Assembly (NCBI RefSeq): GCF_032854445.1 | Contig: NW_027018036.1 | Coordinates: forward strand, 1 to 64,000 | DNA length: 64,000 nucleotides | Origin: Liolophura sinensis | Taxonomy: Eukaryota > Mollusca > Polyplacophora > Chitonida > Chitonidae | Reading direction: 5' to 3' | The notes under the pieces: model-generated | What the model saw: the letters and a program-made list of their open reading frames with translations, nothing else | Databases searched by the model: none | What the model was told of the DNA's origin: nothing | Position numbers and translations under genes: made by a program | Shown: positions 26,953 through 41,257 of the stretch, piece after piece | Layout of the letters: each line of letters opens with the position of its first letter | How positions within the stretch are numbered: the first letter of the stretch is position 1

Positions 26953-28052
26953 CTTAGCCCAAAGATTTGACGTCTTCTGGGCTACCGAAGGGCACATAAC
27001 GTATAGTTAAAAGTTGAATATAGTAACGACCAGTCGCGATTGTGCATAGTACAGTGTATCCGATTTCAATTAACAAAAAGACCAGGCAAAAATGCAAAAG
27101 TGGAAAAACTGTTCCAGTGCTGCTGGTAAGAGGCTAATCCGACGTATTTTGTCACGAGAAATCGAATGGTGCAAACCGCGTTGCTCTCCGACCAATACTT
27201 TTGGCTGTAGCGACAATTGAATGATCATTGATGTCATAGTCACGTGCCCAGCAACGGCTCTTACTCCATGGAAACCAGGGAAATTTGCAATTTTCTAAAC
27301 AGCTGCCGATGCCTGGGCCAATTCCGCATCTTTTAGAACCTTATTGATGTGGGTCACTGATCAGTTGTACTTTTTACAGCAGACTGTATCTAGTACCTTG
27401 TGTTTTTTATGTACAAATGGTGTGGTTTTTCTACACGTAGATAAAGACATTGAGATTGTCTTGGACTGAAAAGTAAGACAATTGCTGGGTGAGTTAAATG
27501 GGCTTAGCCCAAAGATTTGACGTCTTCTGGGCTACCGAAGGGCACATAACGTATAGTTAAAAGTTGAATATAGTAACGACCAGTCGCGATTGTGCATAGT
27601 ACAGTGTATCCGATTTCAATTAACAAAAAGACCAGGCAAAAATGCAAAAGTGGAAAAACTGTTCCAGTACTGCTAGTAAGAGGCTAATCCGACGTATTTT
27701 GTCACGAGAAATCGAATGGTGCAAACCGCGTTGCTCTCCCACCAATACTTTTGGCTGTAGCGACAATTGAATGATTATTGATGTCATAGTCACGTGCCCA
27801 GCAACGGCTCTTACTCCATGGAAACCAGGGAAATTTGCAATTTTTTAAACAGATGCCGATGCCTGGCCCAATTCCGCATCTATTAGAACCTTATAGATGT
27901 GGTTCAGTGATCAGTTGTACTTTTTACAGCAGACTGTATCTAGTACATTGTGTTTTTTATGTACGAATGGTGTGGTTTTTCTACACGTAGATAAAGACAT
28001 TGAGATTGTCTTGGACTTAGAAGTAAGACAATTGCTGAGTGAGTTAAATGGG
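26402..28052 (+). repeat. Three-monomer block, paired with 39607-41257
   Basis: Order is Y-type (26402), then the TCTAAAC/GGGTCACTG/GGACTGAAAAG type (26953), then a monomer with CTCTCCCACC, TTATAGATG and GCTGAGTGAG (27503). The same order recurs 13.2 kb downstream, just before the monomer that carries the transposon. Confidence 0.7.
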
Positions 28053-28602
28053 CTTAGCCCAAAGATTTGACGTCTTCTGGGCTACCGAAGGGCACATAAC
28101 GTATAGTTAAAAGTTGAATATAGTAACGACCAGTCGCGATTGTGCATAGTACAGTGTATCCGATTTCAATTAACAAAAAGACCAGGCAAAAATGCAAAAG
28201 TGGAAAAACTGTTCCAGTGCTGCTGGTAAGAGGCTAATCCGACGTATTTTGTCACGAGAAATCGAATGGTGCAAACCGCGTTGCTCTCCGACCAATACTT
28301 TTGGCTGTAGCGACAATTGAATGATCATTGATGTCATAGTCACGTGCCCAGCAACGGCTCTTACTCCATGGAAACCAGGGAAATTTGCAATTTTCTAAAC
28401 AGCTGCCGATGCCTGGGCCAATTCCGCATCTTTTAGAACCTTATTGATGTGGGTCACTGATCAGTTGTACTTTTTACAGCAGACTGTATCTAGTACCTTG
28501 TGTTTTTTATGTACAAATGGTGTGGTTTTTCTACACGTAGATAAAGACATTGAGATTGTCTTGGACTGAAAAGTAAGACAATTGCTGGATGAGTTAAATG
28601 GG

Positions 28603-30254
28603 CTTAGCCCAAAGATTTGACGTCTTCTGGGCTACCGAAGGGCACATAACGTATAGTTAAAAGTTGAATATAGTAACGACCAGTCGCGATTGTGCATAGT
28701 ACAGTGTATCCGATTTCAATTAACAAAAAGACCAGGCAAAAATGCAAAAGTGGAAAAACTGTTCCAGTGCTGCTGGTAAGAGGCTAATCCGACGTATTTT
28801 GTGACGAGAAATCGAATGGTGCAAACCGCGTTGCTCTCCGACCAATACTTTTGGCTGTAGCCACAATTGAATGATCATTGATGTCATAGTCACGTGCCCA
28901 GCAACGGCTCTTACTCCATGGAAACCAGGGAAATTTGCAATTTTTTAAACAGCTGCCGATGCCTGGCCCAATTCCGCATCTATTAGAACCTTATAGATGT
29001 GGTTCAGTGATCAGTTGTACTTTTTACAGCAGACTGTATCTAGTACATTGTGTCTTTTATGTACAAATGGTGTGGTTTTTCTACACGTAGATAAAGACAT
29101 TGAAATTGTCTTGGACTTAAAAGTAAGACAATTGCTGGATGAGTTAAATGGGCTTAGCCCAAAGATTTGACGTCTTCTGGGCTACCGAAGGGCACATAAC
29201 GTATAGTTAAAAGTTGAATATAGTAACGACCAGTCTCGATTATGCTTAGTACAGTGTATCCGATTTCAATTAACAAAAAGACCAGGCAAAAATGCAAAAG
29301 TGGAAAAACTGTTCCAGTGCTGCTAGTAAGAGGCTAATACGACGTATTTTGTCACGAGAAATCGAATGGTGCAAACCGCGTTGCTCTCCGACCAATACTT
29401 TTGGCTGTAGCGACAATTGAATGATCATTGATGTCATAGTCACGTGCCCAGCAACGGCTCTTACTCCATGGAAACCAGGGAAATTTGCAATTTTTTAAAC
29501 AGCTGCCGATGCCTGGGCCAATTCCGCATCTTTTAGAACCTTACTGATGTGGTTCAGTGATCAGTTGTACTTTTTACAGCAGACTGTATCTAGTACCTTG
29601 TGTTTTTTTATGTACAAATGGTGTGGTTTTTCTACACGTAGATAAAGACATTGAGATTGTCTTGGACTTAGAAGTAAGACAATTGCTGGGTGAGTTAAAT
29701 GGGCTTAGCCCAAAGATTTGACGTCTTCTGGGCTACAGAAGGGCACATAACTTACAGTCAAAAGTTGAATATAGTAATGACCAGTCGCGATTGTACATAG
29801 TAGATTGTATCCGATTTCAAATTAACAAAAAGACCAGGCAAAAATGCAAAAGTGGAAAAACTGTTCCAGTGCTGCTGGTAAGAGGCTAATCCGACGTATT
29901 TTGTCACGAGAAATCGAATGGTGCAAACCGCGTTGCTCTCCGACCAATACTTTTGGCTGTAGCGACAATTGAATGATCATTGATGTCATACTCACGTGCC
30001 CAGCAACGGCTCTTACTCCATGGAAACCAGGGAAATTTGCAATTTTTTAAACAGCGGCCGATGCCTGGCCCAATTCCGCATCTATTAGAACCTTATAGAT
30101 GTGGTTCAGTGATCAGTTGTACTTTTTACAGCAGACTGTATCTAGTACATTGTGTTTTTTATGTACGAATGGTGTGGTTTTTCTACACGTAGATAAAGAC
30201 ATTGAGATTGTCTTGGACTTAAAAGTAAGACAATTGCTGGATGAGTTAAATGGG
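28603..30254 (+). repeat. Three-monomer block, paired with 37956-39606
   Basis: Monomer 28603 (ACAAATGG with GAAATTGTC) is followed by 29153 (AGTCTCGATTATGCTTAG, accession-specific ACCTTGTG and TTAGAAG) and by 29704, a 551 bp subtype monomer with AACAGCGGCCGATG. The same three types recur about 9,353 bp away. The rare TCTCGATTATGCTTAG variant occurs only five times in the window (29153, 38506, 48402, 48951 and 55002 monomers). Confidence 0.75.
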
Positions 30255-33200
30255 CTTAGCCCAAAGATTTGACGTCTTCTGGGCTACCGAAGGGCACATA
30301 ACGTATAGTTAAAAGTTGAATATAGTAACGACCAGTCGCGATTGTGCATAGTACAGTGTATCCGATTTCAATTAACAAAAAGACCAGGCAAAAATGCAAA
30401 AGTGGAAAAACTGTTCCAGTGCTGCTGGTAAGAGGCTAATCCGACGTATTTTGTCACGAGAAATCGAATGGTGCAAACCGCGTTGCTCTCCGACCAATAC
30501 TTTTGGCTGTAGCGACAATTGAATGATCATTGATGTCATAGTCACGTGCCCAGCAACGGCTCTTACTCCATGGAAACCAGGGAAATTTGCAATTTTCTAA
30601 ACAGCTGCCGATGCCTGGGCCAATTCCGCATCTTTTAGAACCTTATTGATGTGGGTCACTGATCAGTTGTACTTTTTACAGCAGACTGTATCTAGTACCT
30701 TGTGTTTTTTATGTACAAATGGTGTGGTTTTTCTACACGTAGATAAAGACATTGAGATTGTCTTGGACTGAAAAGTAAGACAATTGCTGGGTGAGTTAAA
30801 TGGGCTTAGCCCAAAGATTTGACGTCTTCTGGGCTACCGAAGGGCACATAACGTATAGTTAAAAGTTGAATATAGTAACGACCAGTCGCGATTGTGCATA
30901 GTACAGTGTATCCGATTTCAATTAACAAAAAGACCAGGCAAAAATGCAAAAGTGGAAAAACTGTTCCAGTACTGCTAGTAAGAGGCTAATCCGACGTATT
31001 TTGTCACGAGAAATCGAATGGTGCAAACCGCGTTGCTCTCCCACCAATACTTTTGGCTGTAGCGACAATTGAATGATTATTGATGTCATAGTCACGTGCC
31101 CAGCAACGGCTCTTACTCCATGGAAACCAGGGAAATTTGCAATTTTTTAAACAGCTGCCGATGCCTGGCCCAATTCCGCATCTATTAGAACCTTATAGAT
31201 GTGGTTCAGTGATCAGTTGTACTTTTTACAGCAGACTGTATCTAGTACATTGTGTTTTTTATGTACGAATGGTGTGGTTTTTCTACACGTAGATAAAGAC
31301 ATTGAGATTGTCTTGGACTTAGAAGTAAGACAATTGCTGAGTGAGTTAAATGGGCTTAGCCCAAAGATTTGACGTCTTCTGGGCTACCGAAGGGCACATA
31401 ACGTATAGTTAAAAGTTGAATATAGTAACGACCAGTCGCGATTGTGCATAGTACAGTGTATCCGATTTCAATTAACAAAAACACCAGGCAAAAATGCAAA
31501 AGTGGAAAAACTGTTCCAGTGCTGCTGGTAAGAGGCTAATCCGACGTATTTTGTCACGAGAAATCGAATGGTGCAAACCGCGTTGCTCTCCGACCAATAC
31601 TTTTGGCTGTAGCGACAATTGAATGATCATTGATGTCATAGTCACGTGCCCAGCAACGGCTCTTACTCCATGGAAACCAGGGAAATTTGCAATTTTTTAA
31701 ACAGCTGCCGATGCCTGGGCCATTTCCGCATCTATTAGAACCTTATAGATGTGGTTCAGTGATCAGTTGTACTTTTTACAGCAGACTGTATCTAGTACCT
31801 TGTGTTTTTTATGTACAAATGGTGTGGTTTTTCTACACGTAGATAAAGACATTGAGATTGTCTTGGACTTAGAAGTAAGACAATTGCTGGGTGAGTTAAA
31901 TGGGCTTAGCCCAAAGATTTGACGTCCTCTGGGCTACCGAAGGGCACATAACTTACACTCAAAAGTTGAATATAGTAACGACCAGTCGCGATTGTGCATA
32001 GTACAGTGTATCCGATTTCAATTAACAAAAACACCAGGCAAAAATGCAAAAGTGGAAAAACTGTTCCAGTGCTGCTGGTAAGAGGCTAATCCGACGTATT
32101 TTGTGACGAGAAATCGAATGGTGCAAACCGCGTTGCTCTCCGACCAATACTTTTGGCTGTAGCGACAATTGAATGATCATTGATGTCATAGTCACGTGCC
32201 CAGCAACGGCTCTTACTCCATGGAAACCAGGGAAATTTGCAATTTTTTAAACAGCTGCCGATGCCTGGGCCAATTCCGCATCTTTTAGAACCTTATTGAT
32301 GTGGGTCAGTGATCAGTTGTACTTTTTACAGCAGACTGTATCTAGTAATTTGTGTTTTTTATGTACAAATGGTGTGGTTTTTCTACACGTAGATAAAGAC
32401 ATTGAGATTGTCTTGGACTTAAAAGTAAGACAATTGCTGGATGAGTTAAATGGGCTTAGCCCAAAGATTTGACGTCTTCTGGGCTACCGAAGGGCACATA
32501 ACGTATAGTTAAAAGTTGAATATAGTAACGACCAGTCGCGATTGTGCATAGTACAGTGTATCCGATTTCAATTAACAAAAAGACCAGGCAAAAATGCAAA
32601 AGTGGAAAAACTGTTCCAGTGCTGCTGGTAAGAGGCTAATCCGACGTATTTTGTCACGAGAAATCGAATGGTGCAAACCGCGTTGCTCTCCGACCAATAC
32701 TTTTGGCTGTAGCGACAATTGAATGATCATTGATGTCATAGTCACGTGCCCAGCAACGGCTCTTACTCCATGGAAACCAGGGAAATTTGCAATTTTCTAA
32801 ACAGCTGCCGATGCCTGGGCCAATTCCGCATCTTTTAGAACCTTATTGATGTGGGTCACTGATCAGTTGTACTTTTTACAGCAGACTGTATCTAGTACCT
32901 TGTGTTTTTTATGTACAAATGGTGTGGTTTTTCTACACGTAGATAAAGACATTGAGATTGTCTTGGACTGAAAAGTAAGACAATTGCTGGATGAGTTAAA
33001 TGGGCTTAGCCCAAAGATTTGACGTCTTCTGGGCTACCGAAGGGCACATAACGTATAGTTAAAAGTTGAATATAGTAACGACCAGTCGCGATTGTGCATA
33101 GTACAGTGTATCCGATTTCAATTAACAAAAAGACCAGGCAAAAATGCAAAAGTGGAAAAACTGTTCCAGTGCTGCTAGTAAGAGGCTAATCCGACGTATT

Positions 33201-35204
33201 TTGTCACGAGAAATCGAATGGTGCAAACCGCGTTGCTCTCCCACCAATACTTTTGGCTGTAGCGACAATTGAATGATCATTGATGTCATAGTCACGTGCC
33301 CAGCAACGGCTCTTACTCCATGGAAACCAGGGAAATTTGCAATTTTTTAAACAGCTGCCGATGCCTGGCCCAATTCCGCATCTATTAGAACCTTATAGAT
33401 GTGGTTCAGTGATCAGTTGTACTTTTTACAGCAGACTGTATCTAGTACATTGTGTTTTTTATGTACGAATGGTGTGGTTTTTCTACACGTAGATAAAGAC
33501 ATTGAGATTGTCTTGGACTTAGAAGTAAGACAATTGCTGAGTGAGTTAAATGGGCTTAGCCCAAAGATTTGACGTCTTCTGGGCTACCGAAGGGCACATA
33601 ACGTATAGTTAAAAGTTGAATATAGTAACGACCAGTCGCGATTGTGCATAGTACAGTGTATCCGATTTCAATTAACAAAAACACCAGGCAAAAATGCAAA
33701 AGTGGAAAAACTGTTCCAGTGCTGCTTGTAAGAGGCTAATCCGACGTATTTTGTCACGAGAAATCGAATGGTGCAAACCGCGTTGCTCTCCGACCAATAC
33801 TTTTGGCTGTAGCGACAATTGAATGATCATTGATGTCATAGTCACGTGCCCAGCAACGGCTCTTACTCCATGGAAACCAGGGAAATTTGCAATTTTTTAA
33901 ACAGCTGCCGATGCCTGGGCCAATTCCGCATCTTTTAGAACCTTATTGATGTGGGTCAGTGATCAGTTGTACTTTTTACAGCAGACTGTATCTAGTAATT
34001 TGTGTTTTTTATGTACAAATGGTGTGGTTTTTCTACACGTAGATAAAGACATTGAGATTGTCTTGGACTTAAAAGTAAGACAATTGCTGGATGAGTTAAA
34101 TGGGCTTAGCCGAAAGATTTGACGTCTTCTGGGCTACCGAAGGGCACATAACGTATAGTTAAAAGTTGAATATAGTAACGACCAGTCGCGATTGTGCATA
34201 GTACAGTGTATCCGATTTCAATTAACAAAAAGACCAGGCAAAAATGCAAAAGTGGAAAAACTGTTCCAGTGCTGCTGGTAAGAGGCTAATCCGACGTATT
34301 TTGTCACGAGAAATCGAATGGTGCAAACCGCGTTGCTCTCCGACCAATACTTTTGGCTGTAGCGACAATTGAATGATCATTGATGTCATAGTCACGTGCC
34401 CAGCAACGGCTCTTACTCCATGGAAACCAGGGAAATTTGCAATTTTCTAAACAGCTGCCGATGCCTGGGCCAATTCCGCATCTTTTAGAACCTTATTGAT
34501 GTGGGTCACTGATCAGTTGTACTTTTTACAGCAGACTGTATCTAGTACCTTGTGTTTTTTATGTACAAATGGTGTGGTTTTTCTACACGTAGATAAAGAC
34601 ATTGAGATTGTCTTGGACTGAAAAGTAAGACAATTGCTGGATGAGTTAAATGGGCTTAGCCCAAAGATTTGACGTCTTCTGGGCTACCGAAGGGCACATA
34701 ACGTATAGTTAAAAGTTGAATATAGTAACGACCAGTCGCGATTGTGCATAGTACAGTGTATCCGATTTCAATTAACAAAAAGACCAGGCAAAAATGCAAA
34801 AGTGGAAAAACTGTTCCAGTGCTGCTGGTAAGAGGCTAATCCGACGTATTTTGTCACGAGAAATCGAATGGTGCAAACCGCGTTGCTCTCCGACCAATAC
34901 TTTTGGCTGTAGCGACAATTGAATGATCATTGATGTCATACTCACGTGCCCAGCAACGGCTCTTACTCCATGGAAACCAGGGAAATTTGCAATTTTTTAA
35001 ACAGCTGCCGATGCCTGGCCCAATTCCGCATCTATTAGAACCTTATAGATGTGGTTCAGTGATCAGTTGTACTTTTTACAGCAGACTGTATCTAGTACAT
35101 TGTGTTTTTTATGTACGAATGGTGTGGTTTTTCTACACGTAGATAAAGACATTGAGATTGTCTTGGACTTAGAAGTAAGACAATTGCTGAGTGAGTTAAA
35201 TGGG

Positions 35205-36304
35205 CTTAGCCCAAAGATTTGACGTCTTCTGGGCTACCGAAGGGCACATAACTTATAGTTAAAAGTTGAATATAGTAACGACCAGTCGCGATTGTGCATA
35301 GTACAGTGTATCCGATTTCAATTAACAAAAAGACCAGGCAAAAATGCAAAAGTGGAAAAACTGTTCCAGTGCTGCTGGTAAGAGGCTAATCCGACGTATT
35401 TTGTCACGAGAAATCGAATGGTGCAAACCGCGTTGCTCTCCGACCAATACTTTTGGCTGTAGCGACAATTGAATGATCATTGATGTCATAGTCACGTGCC
35501 CAGCAACGGCTCTTACTCCATGGAAACCAGGGAAATTTGCAATTTTTTAAACAGCTGCCGATGCCTGGGCCATTTCCGCATCTTTTATAACCTTATTGAT
35601 GTGGTTCAGTGATCAGTTGTACTTTTTACAGCAGACTGTATCTAGTACATTGTGTTTTTTATGTACGAATGGTGTGGTTTTTCTACACGTAGATAAAGAC
35701 ATTGAAATTGTCTTGGACTTAAAAGTCAGACAATTGCTGGATGAGTTAAATGGGCTTAGCCCAAAGATTTGACGTCTTCTGGGCTACCGAAGGGCACATA
35801 ACGTATAGTTAAAAGTTGAATATAGTAACGACCAGTCGCGATTGTGCATAGTACAGTGTATCCGATTTCAATTAACAAAAAGACCAGGCAAAAATGCAAA
35901 AGTGGAAAAACTGTTCCAGTGCTACTGGTAAGAGGCTAATCCGACGTATTTTGTCACGAGAAATCGAATGGTGCAAACCGCGTTGCTCTCCGACCAATAC
36001 TTTTGGCTGTAGCGACAATTGAATGATCATTGATGTCATAGTCACGTGCCCAGCAACGGCTCTTACTCCATGGAAACCAGGGAAATTTGCAATTTTTTAA
36101 ACAGCTGCCGATGCCTGGGCCATTTCCGCATCTTTTATAACCTTATTGATGTGGTTCAGTGATCAGTTGTACTTTTTACAGCAGACTGTATCTAGTACAT
36201 TGTGTTTTTTATGTACGAATGGTGTGGTTTTTCTACACGTAGATAAAGACATTGAAATTGTCTTGGACTTAAAAGTCAGACAATTGCTGGATGAGTTAAA
36301 TGGG
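35205..36304 (+). repeat. Recent single-monomer tandem duplication
   Basis: The adjacent monomers 35205-35754 and 35755-36304 share private changes seen together nowhere else: TTTTATAACC with GAAATTGTC and AAAAGTCAGAC. The later copy and the next monomer (36305) also share GCTACTGG. The pattern points to a very recent one-unit slip or unequal exchange with breakpoints inside the monomer. Confidence 0.8.
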
Positions 36305-37955
36305 CTTAGCCCAAAGATTTGACGTCTTCTGGGCTACCGAAGGGCACATAACGTATAGTTAAAAGTTGAATATAGTAACGACCAGTCGCGATTGTGCATA
36401 GTACAGTGTATCCGATTTCAATTAACAAAAAGACCAGGCAAAAATGCAAAAGTGGAAAAACTGTTCCAGTGCTACTGGTAAGAGGCTAATCCGACGTATT
36501 TTGTCACGAGAAATCGAATGGTGCAAACCGCGTTGCTCTCCGACCAATACTTTTGGCTGTAGCGACAATTGAATGATCATTGATGTCATAGTCACGTGCC
36601 CAGCAACGGCTCTTACTCCATGGAAACCAGGGAAATTTGCAATTTTCTAAACAGCTGCCGATGCCTGGGCCAATTCCGCATCTTTTAGAACCTTATTGAT
36701 GTGGGTCACTGATCAGTTGTACTTTTTACAGCAGACTGTATCTAGTACCTTGTGTTTTTTATGTACAAATGGTGTGGTTTTTCTACACGTAGATAAAGAC
36801 ATTGAGATTGTCTTGGACTGAAAAGTAAGACAATTGCTGGATGAGTTAAATGGGCTTAGCCCAAAGATTTGACGTCTTCTGGGCTACCGAAGGGCACATA
36901 ACGTATAGTTAAAAGTTGAATATAGTAACGACCAGTCGCGATTGTGCATAGTACAGTGTATCCGATTTCAATTAACAAAAAGACCAGGCAAAAATGCAAA
37001 AGTGGAAAAACTGTTCCAGTGCTGCTAGTAAGAGGCTAATCCGACGTATTTTGTCACGAGAAATCGAATGGTGCAAACCGCGTTGCTCTCCGACCAATAC
37101 TTTTGGCTGTAGCGACAATTGAATGATCATTGATGTCATAGTCACGTGCCCAGCAACGGCTCTTACTCCATGGAAACCAGGGAAATTTGCAATTTTTTAA
37201 ACAGCTGCCGATGCCTGGGCCAATTCCGCATCTTTTAGAACCTTACTGATGTGGTTCAGTGATCAGTTGTACTTTTTACAGCAGACTGTATCTAGTACCT
37301 TGTGTTTTTTATGTACAAATGGTGTGGTTTTTCTACACGTAGATAAAGACATTGAGATTGTCTTGGACTTAGAAGTAAGACAATTGCTGGGTGAGTTAAA
37401 TGGGCTTAGCCCAAAGATTTGACGTCTTCTGGGCTACAGAAGGGCACATAACTTACAGTCAAAAGTTGAATATAGTAATGACCAGTCGCGATTGTACATA
37501 GTAGATTGTATCCGATTTCAAATTAACAAAAAGACCAGGCAAAAATGCAAAAGTGGAAAAACTGTTCCAGTGCTGCTGGTAAGAGGCTAATCCGACGTAT
37601 TTTGTCACGAGAAATCGAATGGTGCAAACCGCGTTGCTCTCCCACCAATACTTTTGGCTGTAGCGACAATTGAATGATCATTGATGTCATAGTCACGTGC
37701 CCAGCAACGGCTCTTACTCCATGGAAACCAGGGAAATTTGCAATTTTTTAAACAGCTGCCGATGCCTGGCCCAATTCCGCATCTATTAGAACCTTATAGA
37801 TGTGGTTCAGTGATCAGTTGTACTTTTTACAGCAGACTGTATCTAGTACATTGTGTTTTTTATGTACGAATGGTGTGGTTTTTCTACACGTAGATAAAGA
37901 CATTGAGATTGTCTTGGACTTAGAAGTAAGACAATTGCTGAGTGAGTTAAATGGG

Positions 37956-39606
37956 CTTAGCCCAAAGATTTGACGTCTTCTGGGCTACCGAAGGGCACAT
38001 AACGTATAGTTAAAAGTTGAATATAGTAACGACCAGTCGCGATTGTGCATAGTACAGTGTATCCGATTTCAATTAACAAAAAGACCAGGCAAAAATGCAA
38101 AAGTGGAAAAACTGTTCCAGTGCTGCTGGTAAGAGGCTAATCCGACGTATTTTGTCACGAGAAATCGAATGGTGCAAACCGCGTTGCTCTCCGACCAATA
38201 CTTTTGGCTGTAGCGACAATTGAATGATCATTGATGTCATAGTCACGTGCCCAGCAACGGCTCTTACTCCATGGAAACCAGGGAAATTTGCAATTTTTTA
38301 AACAGCTGCCGATGCCTGGCCCAATTCCGCATCTATTAGAACCTTATAGATGTGGTTCAGTGATCAGTTGTACTTTTTACAGCAGACTGTATCTAGTACA
38401 TTGTGTTTTTTATGTACAAATGGTGTGGTTTTTCTACACGTAGATAAAGACATTGAAATTGTCTTGGACTTAAAAGTAAGACAATTGCTGGATGAGTTAA
38501 ATGGGCTTAGCCCAAAGATTTGACGTCTTCTGGGCTACCGAAGGGCACATAACGTATAGTTAAAAGTTGAATATAGTAACGACCAGTCTCGATTATGCTT
38601 AGTACAGTGTATCCGATTTCAATTAACAAAAAGACCAGGCAAAAATGCAAAAGTGGAAAAACTGTTCCAGTGCTGCTAGTAAGAGGCTAATCCGACGTAT
38701 TTTGTCACGAGAAATCGAATGGTGCAAACCGCGTTGCTCTCCGACCAATACTTTTGGCTGTAGCGACAATTGAATGATCATTGATGTCATAGTCACGTGC
38801 CCAGCAACGGCTCTTACTCCATGGAAACCAGGGAAATTTGCAATTTTTTAAACAGCTGCCGATGCCTGGGCCAATTCCGCATCTTTTAGAACCTTATTGA
38901 TGTGGTTCAGTGATCAGTTGTACTTTTTACAGCAGACTGTATCTAGTACCTTGTGTTTTTTATGTACAAATGGTGTGGTTTTTCTACACGTAGATAAAGA
39001 CATTGAGATTGTCTTGGACTTAGAAGTAAGACAATTGCTGGGTGAGTTAAATGGGCTTAGCCCAAAGATTTGACGTCTTCTGGGCTACAGAAGGGCACAT
39101 AACTTACAGTCAAAAGTTGAATATAGTAATGACCAGTCGCGATTGTACATAGTAGATTGTATCCGATTTCAAATTAACAAAAAGACCAGGCAAAAATGCA
39201 AAAGTGGAAAAACTGTTCCAGTGCTGCTGGTAAGAGGCTAATCCGACGTATTTTGTCACGAGAAATCGAATGGTGCAAACCGCGTTGCTCTCCGACCAAT
39301 ACTTTTGGCTGTAGCGACAATTGAATGATCATTGATGTCATAGTCACGTGCCCAGCAACGGCTCTTACTCCATGGAAACCAGGGAAATTTGCAATTTTTT
39401 AAACAGCGGCCGATGCCTGGCCCAATTCCGCATCTATTAGAACCTTATAGATGTGGTTCAGTGATCAGTTGTACTTTTTACAGCAGACTGTATCTAGTAC
39501 ATTGTGTTTTTTATGTACGAATGGTGTGGTTTTTCTACACGTAGATAAAGACATTGAGATTGTCTTGGACTTAGAAGTAAGACAATTGCTGAGTGAGTTT
39601 AATGGG
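37956..39606 (+). repeat. Three-monomer block, paired with 28603-30254
   Basis: Second copy of the block described at 28603: ACAAATGG/GAAATTGTC monomer, TCTCGATTATGCTTAG monomer, then the 551 bp subtype monomer with AACAGCGGCCGATG. It differs from the first copy in a few bases (CTAATCC against CTAATAC, TTATTGATG against TTACTGATG), and its last monomer ends GCTGAGTGAGTTTAATGGG. Confidence 0.75.
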
Positions 39607-41257
39607 TTTAGCCCAAAGATTTGACGTCTTCTGGGCTACCGAAGGGCACATAACATATAGTCAAAAGTTGAATATAATAATGACCAGTCGCGATTGTACA
39701 TAGTACAGTGTATCCGATTTCAATTAACAAAAAGACCAGGCAAAAATGCAAAAGTGGAAAAACTGTTCCAGTGCTGGTGGTAAGAGGCTAATCCGACGTA
39801 TTTTGTCACGAGAAATCGAATGGTGCAAACCGCGTTGCTCTCCGACCAATACTTTTGGCTGTAGCGACAATTGAATGATCATTGATGTCATAGTCACGTG
39901 CCCAGCAACGGCTCTTACTCCATGGAAACCAGGGAAATTTGCAATTTTTTTAAACAGCTGCCGATGCCTGGGCCATTTCCGCATCTTTTAGAACATTATT
40001 GATGTGCGTCAGTGATCAGTTGTACTTTTTACAGCAGACTGTATCTAGTACATTGTGTTTTTTATGTACGAATGGTGTGGTTTTTCTACACGTAGATAAA
40101 GACATTGAGATTATCTTGGACTTAAAATGAAGACAATTGCTGGATGAGTTAAATGGGCTTAGCCCAAAGATTTGACGTCTTCTGGGCTACCGAAGGGCAC
40201 ATAACGTATAGTTAAAAGTTGAATATAGTAACGACCAGTCGCGATTGTGCATAGTACAGTGTATCCGATTTCAATTAACAAAAAGACCAGGCAAAAATGC
40301 AAAAGTGGAAAAACTGTTCCAGTGCTGCTGGTAAGAGGCTAATCCGACGTATTTTGTCACGAGAACTCGAATGGTGCAAACCGCGTTGCTCTCCGACCAA
40401 TACTTTTGGCTGTAGCGACAATTGAATGATCATTGATGTCATAGTCACGTGCCCAGCAACGGCTCTTACTCCATGGAAACCAGGGAAATTTGCAATTTTC
40501 TAAACAGCTGCCGATGCCTGGGCCAATTCCTCATCTTTTAGAACCTTATTGATGTGGGTCACTGATCAGTTGTACTTTTTACAGCAGACTGTATCTAGTA
40601 CCTTGTGTTTTTTATGTACAAATGGTGTGGTTTTTCTACACCTAGATAAAGACATTGAGATTGTCTTGGACTGAAAAGTAGGACAATTGCTGGATGAGTT
40701 AAATGGGCTTAGCCCAAAGATTTGACGTCTTCTGGGCTACCGAAGGGCACATAACGTATAGTTAAAAGTTGAATATAGTAACGACCAGTCGCGATTGTGC
40801 ATAGTACAGTGTATCCGATTTCAATTAACAAAAAGACCAGGCAAAAATGCAAAAGTGGAAAAACTGTTCCAGTGCTGCTGGTAAGAGGCTAATCCGACGT
40901 ATTTTGTCACGAGAAATCGAATGGTGCAAACCGCGTTGCTCTCCCACCAATACTTTTGGCTGTAGCGACAATTGAATGATCATTGATGTCATAGTCACGT
41001 GCCCAGCAACGGCTCTTACTCCATGGAAACCAGGGAAATTTGCAATTTTTTAAACAGCTGCCGATGCCTGGCCCAATTCCGCATCTATTAGAACCTTATA
41101 GATGTGGTTCAGTGATCAGTTGTACTTTTTACAGCAGACTGTATCTAGTACATTGTGTTTTTTATGTACGAATGGTGTGGTTTTTCTACACGTAGATAAA
41201 GACATTGAGATTGTCTTGGACTTAGAAGTAAGACAATTGCTGAGTGAGTTAAATGGG
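39607..41257 (+). repeat. Three-monomer block, paired with 26402-28052
   Basis: Y-type monomer (39607, TTTAGCCC, ACATATAGTC, GAATATAATAATG), then TCTAAAC/GGGTCACTG/GGACTGAAAAG (40158), then CTCTCCCACC/GCTGAGTGAG (40708). It is the second copy of the 26402 block and directly precedes the monomer hit by the transposon. Private changes include GTGCTGGTGG, AAAATGAAGAC and ATTCCTCATC. Confidence 0.7.
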
